A stretch of 64,000 bases of DNA from Pseudomonadota bacterium (GTDB taxonomy: Bacteria > Myxococcota_A > UBA796 > GCA-2862545): NCBI GenBank assembly GCA_005776945.1, contig SXOB01000092.1:1-64000 (forward strand). The letters are read 5' to 3'. Position 1 is the first letter of the stretch. Each line of letters begins with the position of its first letter. This document shows, in pieces, positions 1-7,500 of this stretch. The position numbers and the translations under genes are program-made. The notes beneath the pieces are model-generated. The model did no database searches, was not told the DNA's origin, and saw nothing but the letters and a program-made list of their open reading frames with translations.

Positions 1-67
1 CGGACGTCGCGTCCGCCTCGGGGAGGATCCGCACCATCTTCTCGTCACTGAACCTGCTCTTCCGCAT
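1..67 (-). CDS. IS3-family transposase OrfA, N-terminal fragment
   Basis: An ATG at 67 on the minus strand opens a frame beginning MRKSRFSDEKMVRILPEAD, the typical start of IS3-family OrfA (the helix-turn-helix protein that binds the element's ends and is joined by -1 frameshifting to the OrfB DDE transposase). A GGAGAGGGAC stretch in front can serve as ribosome binding site. Only 22 residues are inside the window, so whether the element is intact cannot be judged. Confidence 0.75.
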   Translation of the reverse strand, partial: MRKSRFSDEKMVRILPEADATS

Positions 68-140
68 CGTCCCTCTCCGTCTCTGCGACGACGAGGCCGA
101 TCCAACGCTTCAAGTGGACCGAAATTCCGGGAGCAGGTCA
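1..140 (-). mobile_element. IS3-family insertion sequence, left end (partial)
   Basis: The terminal part of an insertion sequence runs off the window edge. The outer end reads, on the minus strand from position 140, TGACCTGCTCCCGGAA, the kind of TGA-starting terminal repeat seen on IS3-family elements. About 70 bp inside it is the start of an IS3-type orfA. The neighbouring lipoprotein reading frame stops being sensible exactly at position 140/141, which sets the boundary. The other end, the transposase and the target duplication lie outside the window, so the subgroup is not assigned. Confidence 0.75.
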
Positions 141-270
141 CTTGGGCGAAGTAGCCATCGCCGTCGGCATCCAATCTCGTTGGCGAAGCGTCGTCCAAGG
201 GGGGCGTTGCGCATCCGCTGAGCGCCAAGATCGCGAACGCTGTACCGGGAACACGCGTCCAGGCCTTCAT
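141..270 (-). pseudogene. Lipoprotein gene truncated by the IS3 element
   Basis: From an ATG at 270 the minus strand encodes 43 residues: a signal peptide ending in a lipobox (LSGC, Cys at residue 20), then a short spacer and a segment DADGDGY that looks like a calcium-binding or thrombospondin type 3 style loop. The frame then runs into the IS end at 140. The purine-rich GTGGGGGCCGAG just before the ATG is a plausible ribosome binding site. It lies downstream of, and on the same strand as, the sigma-54 activator gene. The rest of the gene would be beyond the IS, outside the window. The function of the intact protein is unknown. Confidence 0.6.
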
Positions 271-328
271 CTCGGCCCCCACAGAAGTCGGGTAACCGAC
301 CGTTCCAACCTCACAACTACGATAGTCC

Positions 329-1846
329 TCATTTCGCCTTGTACGCGCGCGCCCCGCCGAGGCGGAGCTTCTTCATTCTCGACAACAGCGTGTTCGGATG
401 CAGTCCGAGCGTTTGCGCGGCCCCTCCAGCCCCGTGAACGCGTCCCCCCGCGCTGTGCAGGACAGCCACAATGTGTTCCCGCTCGACCTCCTCCAGCGTC
501 CGGCTCGCACGCAGGGTCGGCGGAACGGGCGGCGAGTCGAAGCGGAGTACGGGCCATTCGGACAACAGGGTCGCACGTTCGATGGCGTGGATGAGCTCCC
601 GAACATTGCCCGGCCACAGGCGCCCGCTGAGCGCCGCTGCCGCTCGCTCGTCGAGCACGAACGGACCGCGGCCGGTACGCGCCTGGATCCGCTCGAGGAC
701 GCCCCGAGCGATGGGCAAGACGTCCTCGGGTCGGGCGCGCAACGGCGGCAGCACGATCGGGACGACGGCCAGCCGCCAATACAGATCCTCCCGGAACCGC
801 CCCGCCGACACCTCTGCCGCGAGGTCTCGATTCGTCGCTGAGACGACCCGCGCGTCCGATGAGACGGTCCGATCGCTGCCAACCGGCTCGAAGGTCCCCG
901 ACTGCAGCGCGCGCAGGAGCTTGGCCTGAAGCTCAAGCGGAAGCTCGCCGATTTCGTCAAGGAACAACGTGCCGCCCCTCGCGGCCACGAAGCGACCCGG
1001 TCGGTCGGTGGTCGCGCCGGAGAACGCTCCCCGAACATGCCCGAACAGTTCCGATTCGATGATCGCGCCCGGCAGGGCCGCACAGTTGACGCGGACAAGG
1101 GGGCCGCCTCGCCGCGGGCTCCAGGCGTGGATCGCGCCTGCCAACACGTCCTTTCCAGTACCCGTCTCCCCGAGCAACAACATGGGCGCGGTCGACGATG
1201 CCACCTGGCGCGCCGTGGCCACCACGGCCCTCATCGCCGGGCTCCGAGACGCCTCCAACAGCTCGGACTCCGTGACGTCGTCCAAACGACGCGCGAGGTC
1301 CCGGGCCCGCTGTTCAAGCACGTTTCGCTCGCCCGCAAGGCGGACGTTGTCCTCCCCGGTCTCGATAGCGACAGCCAACAGGCGCCCGAAAACCCCCATG
1401 AGCGCCACCTGGTTCGCGTCGGCCACGCCGCACGTGCGTCGGTCTACCGTCACGATGCCAAGATTCGTGTCCCGTGCTCGGAGCGGCGCGACCATGCAGA
1501 AGTGGCCATGGGGCAATTCCAACACCCCGTCGAAGGGGTCCGCATCGTCGGGCCCGTGGTCCTCGAAGGCGCGCGCTGCCCCTTCTCGGAGCACAGAAAC
1601 GAGCCCGGGGTGCTCCCGCCACTTCAGTCCGTGCCGCTGGACGGCTCGACTTCGCAGCGGCCCGCGCGCAACTCGGACGCGAAGCGCGTCGCCATCGAGC
1701 TGCATGACCGTGGCGAGGTCGAAGGGGACGACCCCTCCGAGGGCATCGAGGGCATCGGCGATGAGCCGATCCACGCTGATCCGGGAAGCCATCACGACAT
1801 CTCGTGGTTTGGGTTCGGCACTGCCGTTATCCCGAGATGTCGTCAC
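329..1846 (-). CDS. GAF-domain sigma-54-dependent transcriptional activator
   Basis: A bacterial enhancer-binding protein of about 505 residues. Residues 20-165 look like a GAF sensor domain. The AAA+ domain carries Walker A GETGTGKD (226-233), the sigma-54-contacting loop as GAFSGA (273-278; the family consensus is GAFTGA) and Walker B TLFLDEIGE (293-301). A Fis-type helix-turn-helix ends the protein. The domain order matches NorR-like regulators, but the ligand cannot be read from the sequence. The annotated GTG start at 1846 is doubtful: an ATG at 1792 begins MASRISVDRL, and an 11-bp inverted repeat lies immediately upstream of it, so the shorter form of 487 residues may be the real one. 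It is divergent from the rubrerythrin operon, which has a sigma-54-type promoter, and is the obvious regulator for it. Confidence 0.9.
   Translation of the reverse strand: MTTSRDNGSAEPKPRDVVMASRISVDRLIADALDALGGVVPFDLATVMQLDGDALRVRVARGPLRSRAVQRHGLKWREHPGLVSVLREGAARAFEDHGPDDADPFDGVLELPHGHFCMVAPLRARDTNLGIVTVDRRTCGVADANQVALMGVFGRLLAVAIETGEDNVRLAGERNVLEQRARDLARRLDDVTESELLEASRSPAMRAVVATARQVASSTAPMLLLGETGTGKDVLAGAIHAWSPRRGGPLVRVNCAALPGAIIESELFGHVRGAFSGATTDRPGRFVAARGGTLFLDEIGELPLELQAKLLRALQSGTFEPVGSDRTVSSDARVVSATNRDLAAEVSAGRFREDLYWRLAVVPIVLPPLRARPEDVLPIARGVLERIQARTGRGPFVLDERAAAALSGRLWPGNVRELIHAIERATLLSEWPVLRFDSPPVPPTLRASRTLEEVEREHIVAVLHSAGGRVHGAGGAAQTLGLHPNTLLSRMKKLRLGGARAYKAK
1794..1843. promoter_or_regulatory. 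11-bp inverted repeat over the activator start
   Basis: ACGACATCTCG at 1794-1804 is matched by its exact reverse complement CGAGATGTCGT at 1833-1843. The repeat sits directly upstream of the internal ATG (1792) of the sigma-54 activator gene. It could be an operator for autoregulation or an RNA hairpin in the leader of that gene. No protein is known to bind it. Confidence 0.45.
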
Positions 1847-1849
1847 GCA

Positions 1850-1871
1850 GGATCACGAACTATCGTGATCC
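1850..1871. promoter_or_regulatory. Perfect palindromic operator, likely activator binding site
   Basis: A perfect dyad: GGATCACGA (1850-1858), spacer ACTA, TCGTGATCC (1863-1871). It lies about 50 bp upstream of the -24 element of the divergent rubrerythrin operon and next to the activator gene. This is where an upstream activating sequence for an enhancer-binding protein would be expected. An 8-bp piece of it (ACGATAGT) recurs at 319-326, upstream of the truncated lipoprotein gene. Confidence 0.6.
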
Positions 1872-1918
1872 GGATCCAACATGCCTCAACGAGACCGTTC
1901 CCAGCGTGCTTGGGACAG

Positions 1919-1934
1919 TGGCACGCCACCTGCA
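1919..1934 (+). promoter_or_regulatory. Sigma-54 (-24/-12) promoter of the rubrerythrin operon
   Basis: TGGCACGCCACCTGCA matches the sigma-54 consensus TGGCACG-N4-TTGCW at every fixed position except one (C for the first T of the -12 element). The GG and GC doublets are correctly spaced. Transcription would begin near 1945, about 30 bp before the rubrerythrin ATG. An enhancer-binding protein gene stands divergently next to it, which supports the call. Confidence 0.75.
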
Positions 1935-1975
1935 TAAGGGGCGGACCGGACACAACGTCCGCACAGGAGGAACCC

Positions 1976-2395
1976 ATGCCGGAACTCAAGGGCACCAAGA
2001 CCCATCAGAATCTCAAGGACGCGTTCGCCGGCGAGAGCCAAGCCAACCGGCGATACCTCTACTTTGCGAAGGTCGCCGACGTGGAAGGCTACCCGCAGAT
2101 CGCGGCGAACTTTCGCGACACCGCCGAGGGCGAGACCGGGCACGCCCATGGGCACCTCGACTACCTCAAGCGCGTCGGCGATCCCGCAACGGGCCTGCCG
2201 CTCGGCGACACGGCCGTGAACCTCGCGGCGTCCATCGCCGGCGAGACCCACGAATACACGGACATGTGCCCGCACCTGGCGCGGACGGCCCGCGATGAAG
2301 GGTTCGCCGAAATCGCCGACTGGTTCGAGACGCTGGCGAAGGCCGAGAAGTCTCACGCCGGTCGTTTCCAGAAGATGCTCGACGAGAATTTCTAA
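1976..2395 (+). CDS. Rubrerythrin-like diiron protein without rubredoxin domain
   Basis: A 139-residue ferritin-like four-helix diiron protein that reduces hydrogen peroxide in the cytoplasm. Conserved carboxylate/His groups are visible: an E-S-Q-A-N-R-R-Y helix near residue 20, EGETGH in the second helix, GETHEY in the third and EKSHA at the end. The C-terminal rubredoxin domain of classical rubrerythrin is missing, so electrons must come from another protein. The start at 1976 has a strong AGGAGG at 1965-1970. It is the first gene of an operon with the Fe-S oxidoreductase and DUF3501 genes, a recurring trio in bacteria, and is preceded by a sigma-54-type promoter. Confidence 0.93.
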   Translation: MPELKGTKTHQNLKDAFAGESQANRRYLYFAKVADVEGYPQIAANFRDTAEGETGHAHGHLDYLKRVGDPATGLPLGDTAVNLAASIAGETHEYTDMCPHLARTARDEGFAEIADWFETLAKAEKSHAGRFQKMLDENF

Positions 2396-2405
2396 CCCTC
2401 GTCTC

Positions 2406-2427
2406 GCTGCCGGCCCCGGCCGGCAGC
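2406..2427 (+). other. Strong stem-loop between rubrerythrin and the Fe-S gene
   Basis: GCTGCCGGCC (2406-2415) pairs perfectly with GGCCGGCAGC (2418-2427) across a 2-base centre. There is no T-run after it, so it is not a standard intrinsic terminator. It may be a processing or stability element, or a partial terminator that lowers expression of the downstream genes relative to rubrerythrin. Confidence 0.55.
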
Positions 2428-2455
2428 GCACCCACCTGCAACCCCGGGGGAATCG

Positions 2456-3805
2456 GTGTCGTCGAACAGCATCGTCTCGTACCACCCAACCGCAGGCCTT
2501 TCCTACGATCCCACGGAGTCCATCTATTGGGACGCCGACGCACTTCGCGCCGAGACCACCCGCGTTTTCGAGGTGTGCCATGGCTGCCGGATGTGCTTCA
2601 AGTTCTGTGACAGTTTTCCAAATCTCTTTGAGTTCATCGAAAAAACCGAAGGCGAAGACGTCCGCAAGCTGACGGGCGAGCAGATCGACGCCGTCATGGG
2701 CGATTGCTTTCAGTGCAAGTTGTGCGAAGTCCAGTGTCCGTACACCCCGCGCGAAAATCACGAATTCCAGCTCGATTTCCCCAAACTCGTGCACCGCTGG
2801 TCGGCTCAGCGCCATCGCCGGGTCGGCGCCGGGCTCCGCGAGCGGATTCTCGGCGACCCCGACCAAGCCGGACGCATCGCGCGATGGCTTCCGTCCGTCG
2901 CCAATCGGTTGAATCGCTCCAGCCTGCATCGGTGGTTCGGTGAGAAGCTGCTTGGGATCCATCGCGACGCACGACTCCCGAACTGGGCGCCGACCTCGTT
3001 CGAGACCTGGGCGCGCGGCGCGGGACGCGTGCGGCCTGCGGAAGACGGCATCGAAATCGTCTTGTTTCCGACGTGTACCGTCCAAAACCACGAGCCAGAC
3101 ATCGGGCGCGATACCCTCGAGGTTCTCGACCGCAACGGCGCCTCCTCAGCCTGTACCGAGGGGCTCGCCTGCTGTGGCATGCCGGCGTGGGAACATGGCG
3201 ACCTGCCCGCCGTCACCCGCCAGGCGGCCGCGACGCTCGACGTCCTGATGCCCTACGTCGCACGCGGGGCCAAGGTCCTCGTGCTGCAGCCGAGCTGCGC
3301 GATGATGCTGCGGCGCGAATGGCCCACCATGCTTGACGGCCCCGACCGCCAACGGGCCAAGCGCTTGGCCGAAGCGGTGGTCGAGCCCGGCGAGTGGCTT
3401 TGGTCGATCCGCAAAGAGGCCCGCTTCAACACCGACTTCAAGACGGGCCCAGGCGAAACCGTGCACTACCACGTCCCCTGTCACCTCCGCGCCCAAGCTG
3501 TCGGTTTTCGCAGCCGGGAATTGCTTAAGAAATTGCCCGGAGTGACGTCGGTTCCCGCCGTCACCGAATGCTGCGGGCACGACGGCACCTACGCGATGAA
3601 GGTCGAGTCGCACGACGCGAGTGCGCGCATCGGGCAACGGGCCTTTGACGGGATGAAAGAAGGCAACTCCGAGGTCTGGGTGACGGACTGCGCGCTGGCC
3701 GGACTACAATTCGAACAACACGCGGGGCGGCGCGCCCTGCACCCGATGACGGTCCTCGCTCGCTCCTACCGCGGCGAGTCCTTCGCACCCCTACGAAAGC
3801 CATGA
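2456..3805 (+). CDS. Fe-S oxidoreductase with two 4Fe-4S motifs and two CCG domains
   Basis: A 449-residue protein related to the GlpC/HdrD family of electron carriers. Near residues 40-100 are two ferredoxin-type motifs, CHGCRMCFKFC and CFQCKLCEVQCP, for two 4Fe-4S clusters. The C-terminal half has two cysteine-rich CCG units, around ACCGMPAW and ECCGHDGT. It probably passes electrons to the rubrerythrin encoded just upstream, which has no rubredoxin domain of its own; this is inferred from the conserved gene trio. The GTG start at 2456 follows a G-rich ribosome binding site. The stop overlaps the next gene's ATG by 4 bp. Confidence 0.9.
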   Translation: MSSNSIVSYHPTAGLSYDPTESIYWDADALRAETTRVFEVCHGCRMCFKFCDSFPNLFEFIEKTEGEDVRKLTGEQIDAVMGDCFQCKLCEVQCPYTPRENHEFQLDFPKLVHRWSAQRHRRVGAGLRERILGDPDQAGRIARWLPSVANRLNRSSLHRWFGEKLLGIHRDARLPNWAPTSFETWARGAGRVRPAEDGIEIVLFPTCTVQNHEPDIGRDTLEVLDRNGASSACTEGLACCGMPAWEHGDLPAVTRQAAATLDVLMPYVARGAKVLVLQPSCAMMLRREWPTMLDGPDRQRAKRLAEAVVEPGEWLWSIRKEARFNTDFKTGPGETVHYHVPCHLRAQAVGFRSRELLKKLPGVTSVPAVTECCGHDGTYAMKVESHDASARIGQRAFDGMKEGNSEVWVTDCALAGLQFEQHAGRRALHPMTVLARSYRGESFAPLRKP

Positions 3806-4362
3806 CCCACCTCGTCCGCCGCTCCGACCTCCTCGACTACGCCACGTTCACGGACCACCGCGAAGCGCTGTGGCCCACGGTTGCGGCCGCAAAACGGCAT
3901 CGCCGTGTCACGCTGGGGCCCTACCTCACGCTCCTCTTTGAAAACGCCACGACCGTACGTTGGCAGGTCCAGGAGATGATGCGTGTCGAACGCCTCGTGC
4001 GCGAAGCCGACATCCACCACGAACTGGAAACTTACAACGCGCTTCTGGGCGGACCTGGAGAGTTGGGCGCCGTTCTCCTCGTGGAGATCGCCGAGGAGGC
4101 GCGACGGCCGGAATTGCTGAGGGCGTGGCGTCCGCTGCCTGGCCACTTGTTCGCGGTATCGGGCGACGGGCGACGAGCCGCCGCCACCTTCGACATGGCC
4201 CAGGTTGGCGACGACCGCCTGTCGAGCGTTCAGTACATCCGATTCCCTGTCGGAGCCGATGTCCCAGCCCGCATCGTCATCGACCTGGAGGGCCTCGCAT
4301 GCGACGTCGCCCTGACGCTCGAGACCCGGCACGCGCTCGGCGAGGACTTGGATCCCGGGTGA
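3802..4362 (+). CDS. DUF3501 family protein
   Basis: A 186-residue protein recognised as DUF3501 by its N-terminal half (a V-T-L-G-P...L-L-F-E-N pattern followed by W-Q-V-Q-E-M-M-R-x-E-R). The family is known mainly from its position next to rubrerythrin and a CCG-type Fe-S protein; its biochemical role is not established. Translation is coupled to the gene before it through ATGA. No transmembrane segment or metal motif is evident. It is the last gene of the sigma-54-controlled operon, followed by 146 bp of non-coding DNA before the PUFA synthase genes. Confidence 0.85.
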   Translation: MTHLVRRSDLLDYATFTDHREALWPTVAAAKRHRRVTLGPYLTLLFENATTVRWQVQEMMRVERLVREADIHHELETYNALLGGPGELGAVLLVEIAEEARRPELLRAWRPLPGHLFAVSGDGRRAAATFDMAQVGDDRLSSVQYIRFPVGADVPARIVIDLEGLACDVALTLETRHALGEDLDPG

Positions 4363-4508
4363 CGTTCTGGTATCGGCCGCGCCCTCGACCTTGGCGCCAA
4401 CCCGGCCGCTGCGCCCACCCCGCCAACGGTGACACCCCCGTGACACGCCCCCGGGGTCCGGCGTCATAGACCCGACCGGCGCCTCGACCTTGAGCGCCAG
4501 GGAGTGCC
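4363..4508 (+). promoter_or_regulatory. Leader region of the PUFA synthase genes with paired short repeats
   Basis: This 146-bp gap precedes the megasynthase. It contains GTGACAC twice (4429-4435 and 4440-4446), starts 11 bp apart and so on the same DNA face, and an 11-bp direct repeat CCTCGACCTTG (4383-4393 and 4482-4492). The paired GTGACAC boxes could be half-sites for a regulator. I see no convincing -35/-10 promoter. AGGGAG shortly before 4509 serves as ribosome binding site. Confidence 0.35.
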
Positions 4509-7500
4509 ATGGAGCCCGCTCGCCCGGTTCCCGTCGCCGTCGTCGGCATCAGCGCCCTCTTTCCCGGCTCGATCGATGCGCCGGGCTTCTGGCGCGACAT
4601 CGTGTCCGGCCGCGATCTCGTGACGGATGTCCCCGCGACCCACTGGCTCATCGAGGACTACTACGACCCCGATCCCGAGGCGCTCGACAAGACCTACGCC
4701 AAGCGCGGCGCCTTCATCCGAGACGTCCCGTTTGACCCCATGGAGTGGGGCGTCCCGCCGAGCATCGTGCCGGCGACCGACACCACCCAACTCCTGAGCC
4801 TGATCCTCGCGAAAGCCGCGCTGGACGACGCGTCCGGCGGCCGCTCCGCCGAGATGAACAAGGAGCGCATGAGCGTGATTTTGGGCGTCACCGGCGCTCA
4901 AGAATTGCTCGGAACGATGGTCAGCCGATTGCAAAAACCGGCGTGGGTCAAGGGCCTACGTGAGGCTGGGCTCCCGGAGGACGACGTTCAGCGCGCCGCA
5001 GAGCGCATCGCCGCCCAGTACGTGCCTTGGCAGGAGTCGTCCTTCCCCGGCCTGCTCGGCAACGTCGTCGCGGGCCGCATCGCCAACCGCCTCGACCTTG
5101 GCGGCACGAACTGCGTGACGGACGCCGCGTGTGCAAGTTCGTTCTCGGCGCTCTCCATGGCGCTCAACGAGCTGTACCTTGGCCAGGCCGACGTCGTCCT
5201 CACGGGCGGCTGCGACACGATGAACGACATCTTCATGTACCTGTGCTTCAGCAAGACGCCCGCGCTGTCGCCGTCGGGGGACTGTCGCCCCTTCTCCGAC
5301 AAGGCGGACGGCACGCTTCTCGGCGAGGGCATCGGCCTCTTCGCGCTCAAGCGCCTCTCCGACGCCGAACGAGATGGCAACGCGATCTACGCGGTCATCC
5401 GCGCCGTCGGAGCGTCGTCGGACGGCCGCGCCAAGTCCGTCTATGCCCCCGTCCCCCAGGGTCAGGAAAAGGCGCTTCGCCGCACGTACGAGATGGCCGG
5501 CTACGGCCCCGAGACGGTCGAGCTCGTCGAGGCCCACGGCACAGGCACCAAAGCCGGCGACGCCGCCGAGTTTGAGGGCCTGCGCCTCGCCTTTGACGCC
5601 TCCGGCCGCACGGACCGCCAGTGGTGTGCTCTCGGCTCGGTGAAATCGCAGATCGGCCACACCAAGGCCGCCGCGGGCGCCGCTGGCCTCTTCAAGGCGG
5701 TCATGGCCCTGCACCACCGCGTCTTGCCGCCCACCGCCAAGGTGGACCGCCCCAACCCCAAGTTGGCCCTCGGCGAAAGTCCGTTCCACCTCAACACGAC
5801 CGCCAGGCCGTGGATTCGCGCGGACGACCACCCTCGCCGCGCAAGTGTGTCCAGTTTCGGCTTCGGCGGCAGCAACTTCCACGTCGCGGTCGAAGAGTAC
5901 ACGGGTCCCTCCCGCCCTGGGCGCGGCCGCTTCGGGCCCGACGAATTGGTCGTGATCACCGGGGCGACGCCCGACGCCGTCGCCGCGGCCGCCCAAGCGA
6001 TGGTCGCCAGAGCCCACGAGGAAGGGCAGTTGCGCCGCCTCGCATGGGAGACGGCCCAGCAGGCGGACCTCAGCCAGCCTGCGCGCCTGGCCATTGTCGC
6101 GACCGACGAGGCCGACTTGCGTGAGAAGCTGCAGGCCGGCGCCCGCGCCGCGCTCTCCTCGCCCCAGGCCCACTTGCCCAACGGCATCAGCTGGCAGATG
6201 GGCGGTGACACGGGCCGCATCGCCTTCCTCTTCCCGGGGCAAGGCAGCCAGTACGTCGGCATGGGCGCCGACCTCGCCATGGCCTACGACACCGTCCGCG
6301 CCCCATTCGACGACGCCGCCGGCGCATTGGGACTCCACCACATCATTTGGCCGCGGTCCGCGTTTGACGACGTCGTTCGCGGCGCCCAAGACGAGGCCCT
6401 GCGCGCCACGGAAGTCGCCCAGCCGGCCCTTGGTCTCCTGTCGCTCGCGATGGCCGACATGCTCGCGAAGCTTGGCCTGACGGCGGACGCGACGGCCGGC
6501 CACTCCTACGGCGAGGTATCCGCGCTCGTCGCCGCGGGCGTCCTCGCCCGCGAGGACCTGAGCCGCGTCAGCCGCGCTCGCGGCGAACGCATGCGCGACG
6601 CCGGCCGCTCGACGCCGGGCGCCATGTTGGCGGTGCCGCGGCCCGTCCACGACGTCCAACATGCGCTCGGCAACGGCGTCGTCGTCGCCAACATCAACGC
6701 GCCCAAGCAGACTGTACTCTCGGGGCCGCGCGACGCGATCGAAGCCCTGGCCAAGCGGCTCGGCGACCAAGGCATCGAGTGCAAGCGACTTCCGGTCGCG
6801 ACGGCCTTCCACAGCGCCATCGTCGCCCCGGCCGTCGACGCGTTCGCCAACGACCTTGCCGACGTGACGTTCAGCCCGCCGAAGCTGCCAGTGTGGTCCA
6901 ACCCGACCGGGGCCGCCCACAGCAGCGATCCCTCCGCCATCCGCTCCGCGCTCGCGTCCCAGCTCGGCGCTCCCGTCCAGTGGGTCGAGACGATCCGCAG
7001 CATGGCCGAGGCCGGCGTCCGCACCTTCGTCGAGGTTGGCGCGGGCAGCGTGCTGACCAACCTCGTCGGCGAAATTCTCGAAGGGCGTGAACACGTCGCC
7101 GTCGCGATGGACCGCCGCAAGCGCAACGGCCTCACGAGCCTGCACCATGCGTTGGCTCGCCTCGTCACGGCGGGCGCGCCGCTTCGCCTGGCCGCCTTGT
7201 GGGAGGGCTACTCCGAGCCCCTGGACGTCGCGGGACGCGCAAAACCCAAGCTTCAACTTGCCATCAACGGCTCGAACTACGGCAAGCCCTACCCGCCGCC
7301 CGGGGGCGCCGCAGCCCTGCCGAAGCCGAACCCCCCTCGACCGCTGCCGGCGCCCAAGGTCGTCGAGCGCATCGTCCACGTTCCATCACCGGTCGCCCAA
7401 GCGGCCCCATCTCCGTTTCCGGCCGCAACAGCGGCCGCATTCCCAACCCAAGGAGCCGATCCCATGGCCGATCCGAGCTGGTTGGCTGCGTTCCACGAAA

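Noticed and set aside
142-594. Plus-strand open frame over the IS boundary and the activator 3' end
   Set aside because: It crosses the IS-lipoprotein junction region antisense to two real frames and shows no protein features.
2406-2427. Hairpin considered as an intrinsic terminator
   Set aside because: No T-run follows and the next gene belongs to the same functional trio, so complete termination is unlikely.
4956-7379. Long open frame of 807 codons on the minus strand inside the first megasynthase gene
   Set aside because: It is antisense to well-conserved KS and MAT domains, has no recognisable protein features and is expected from the strong GC bias at third positions.
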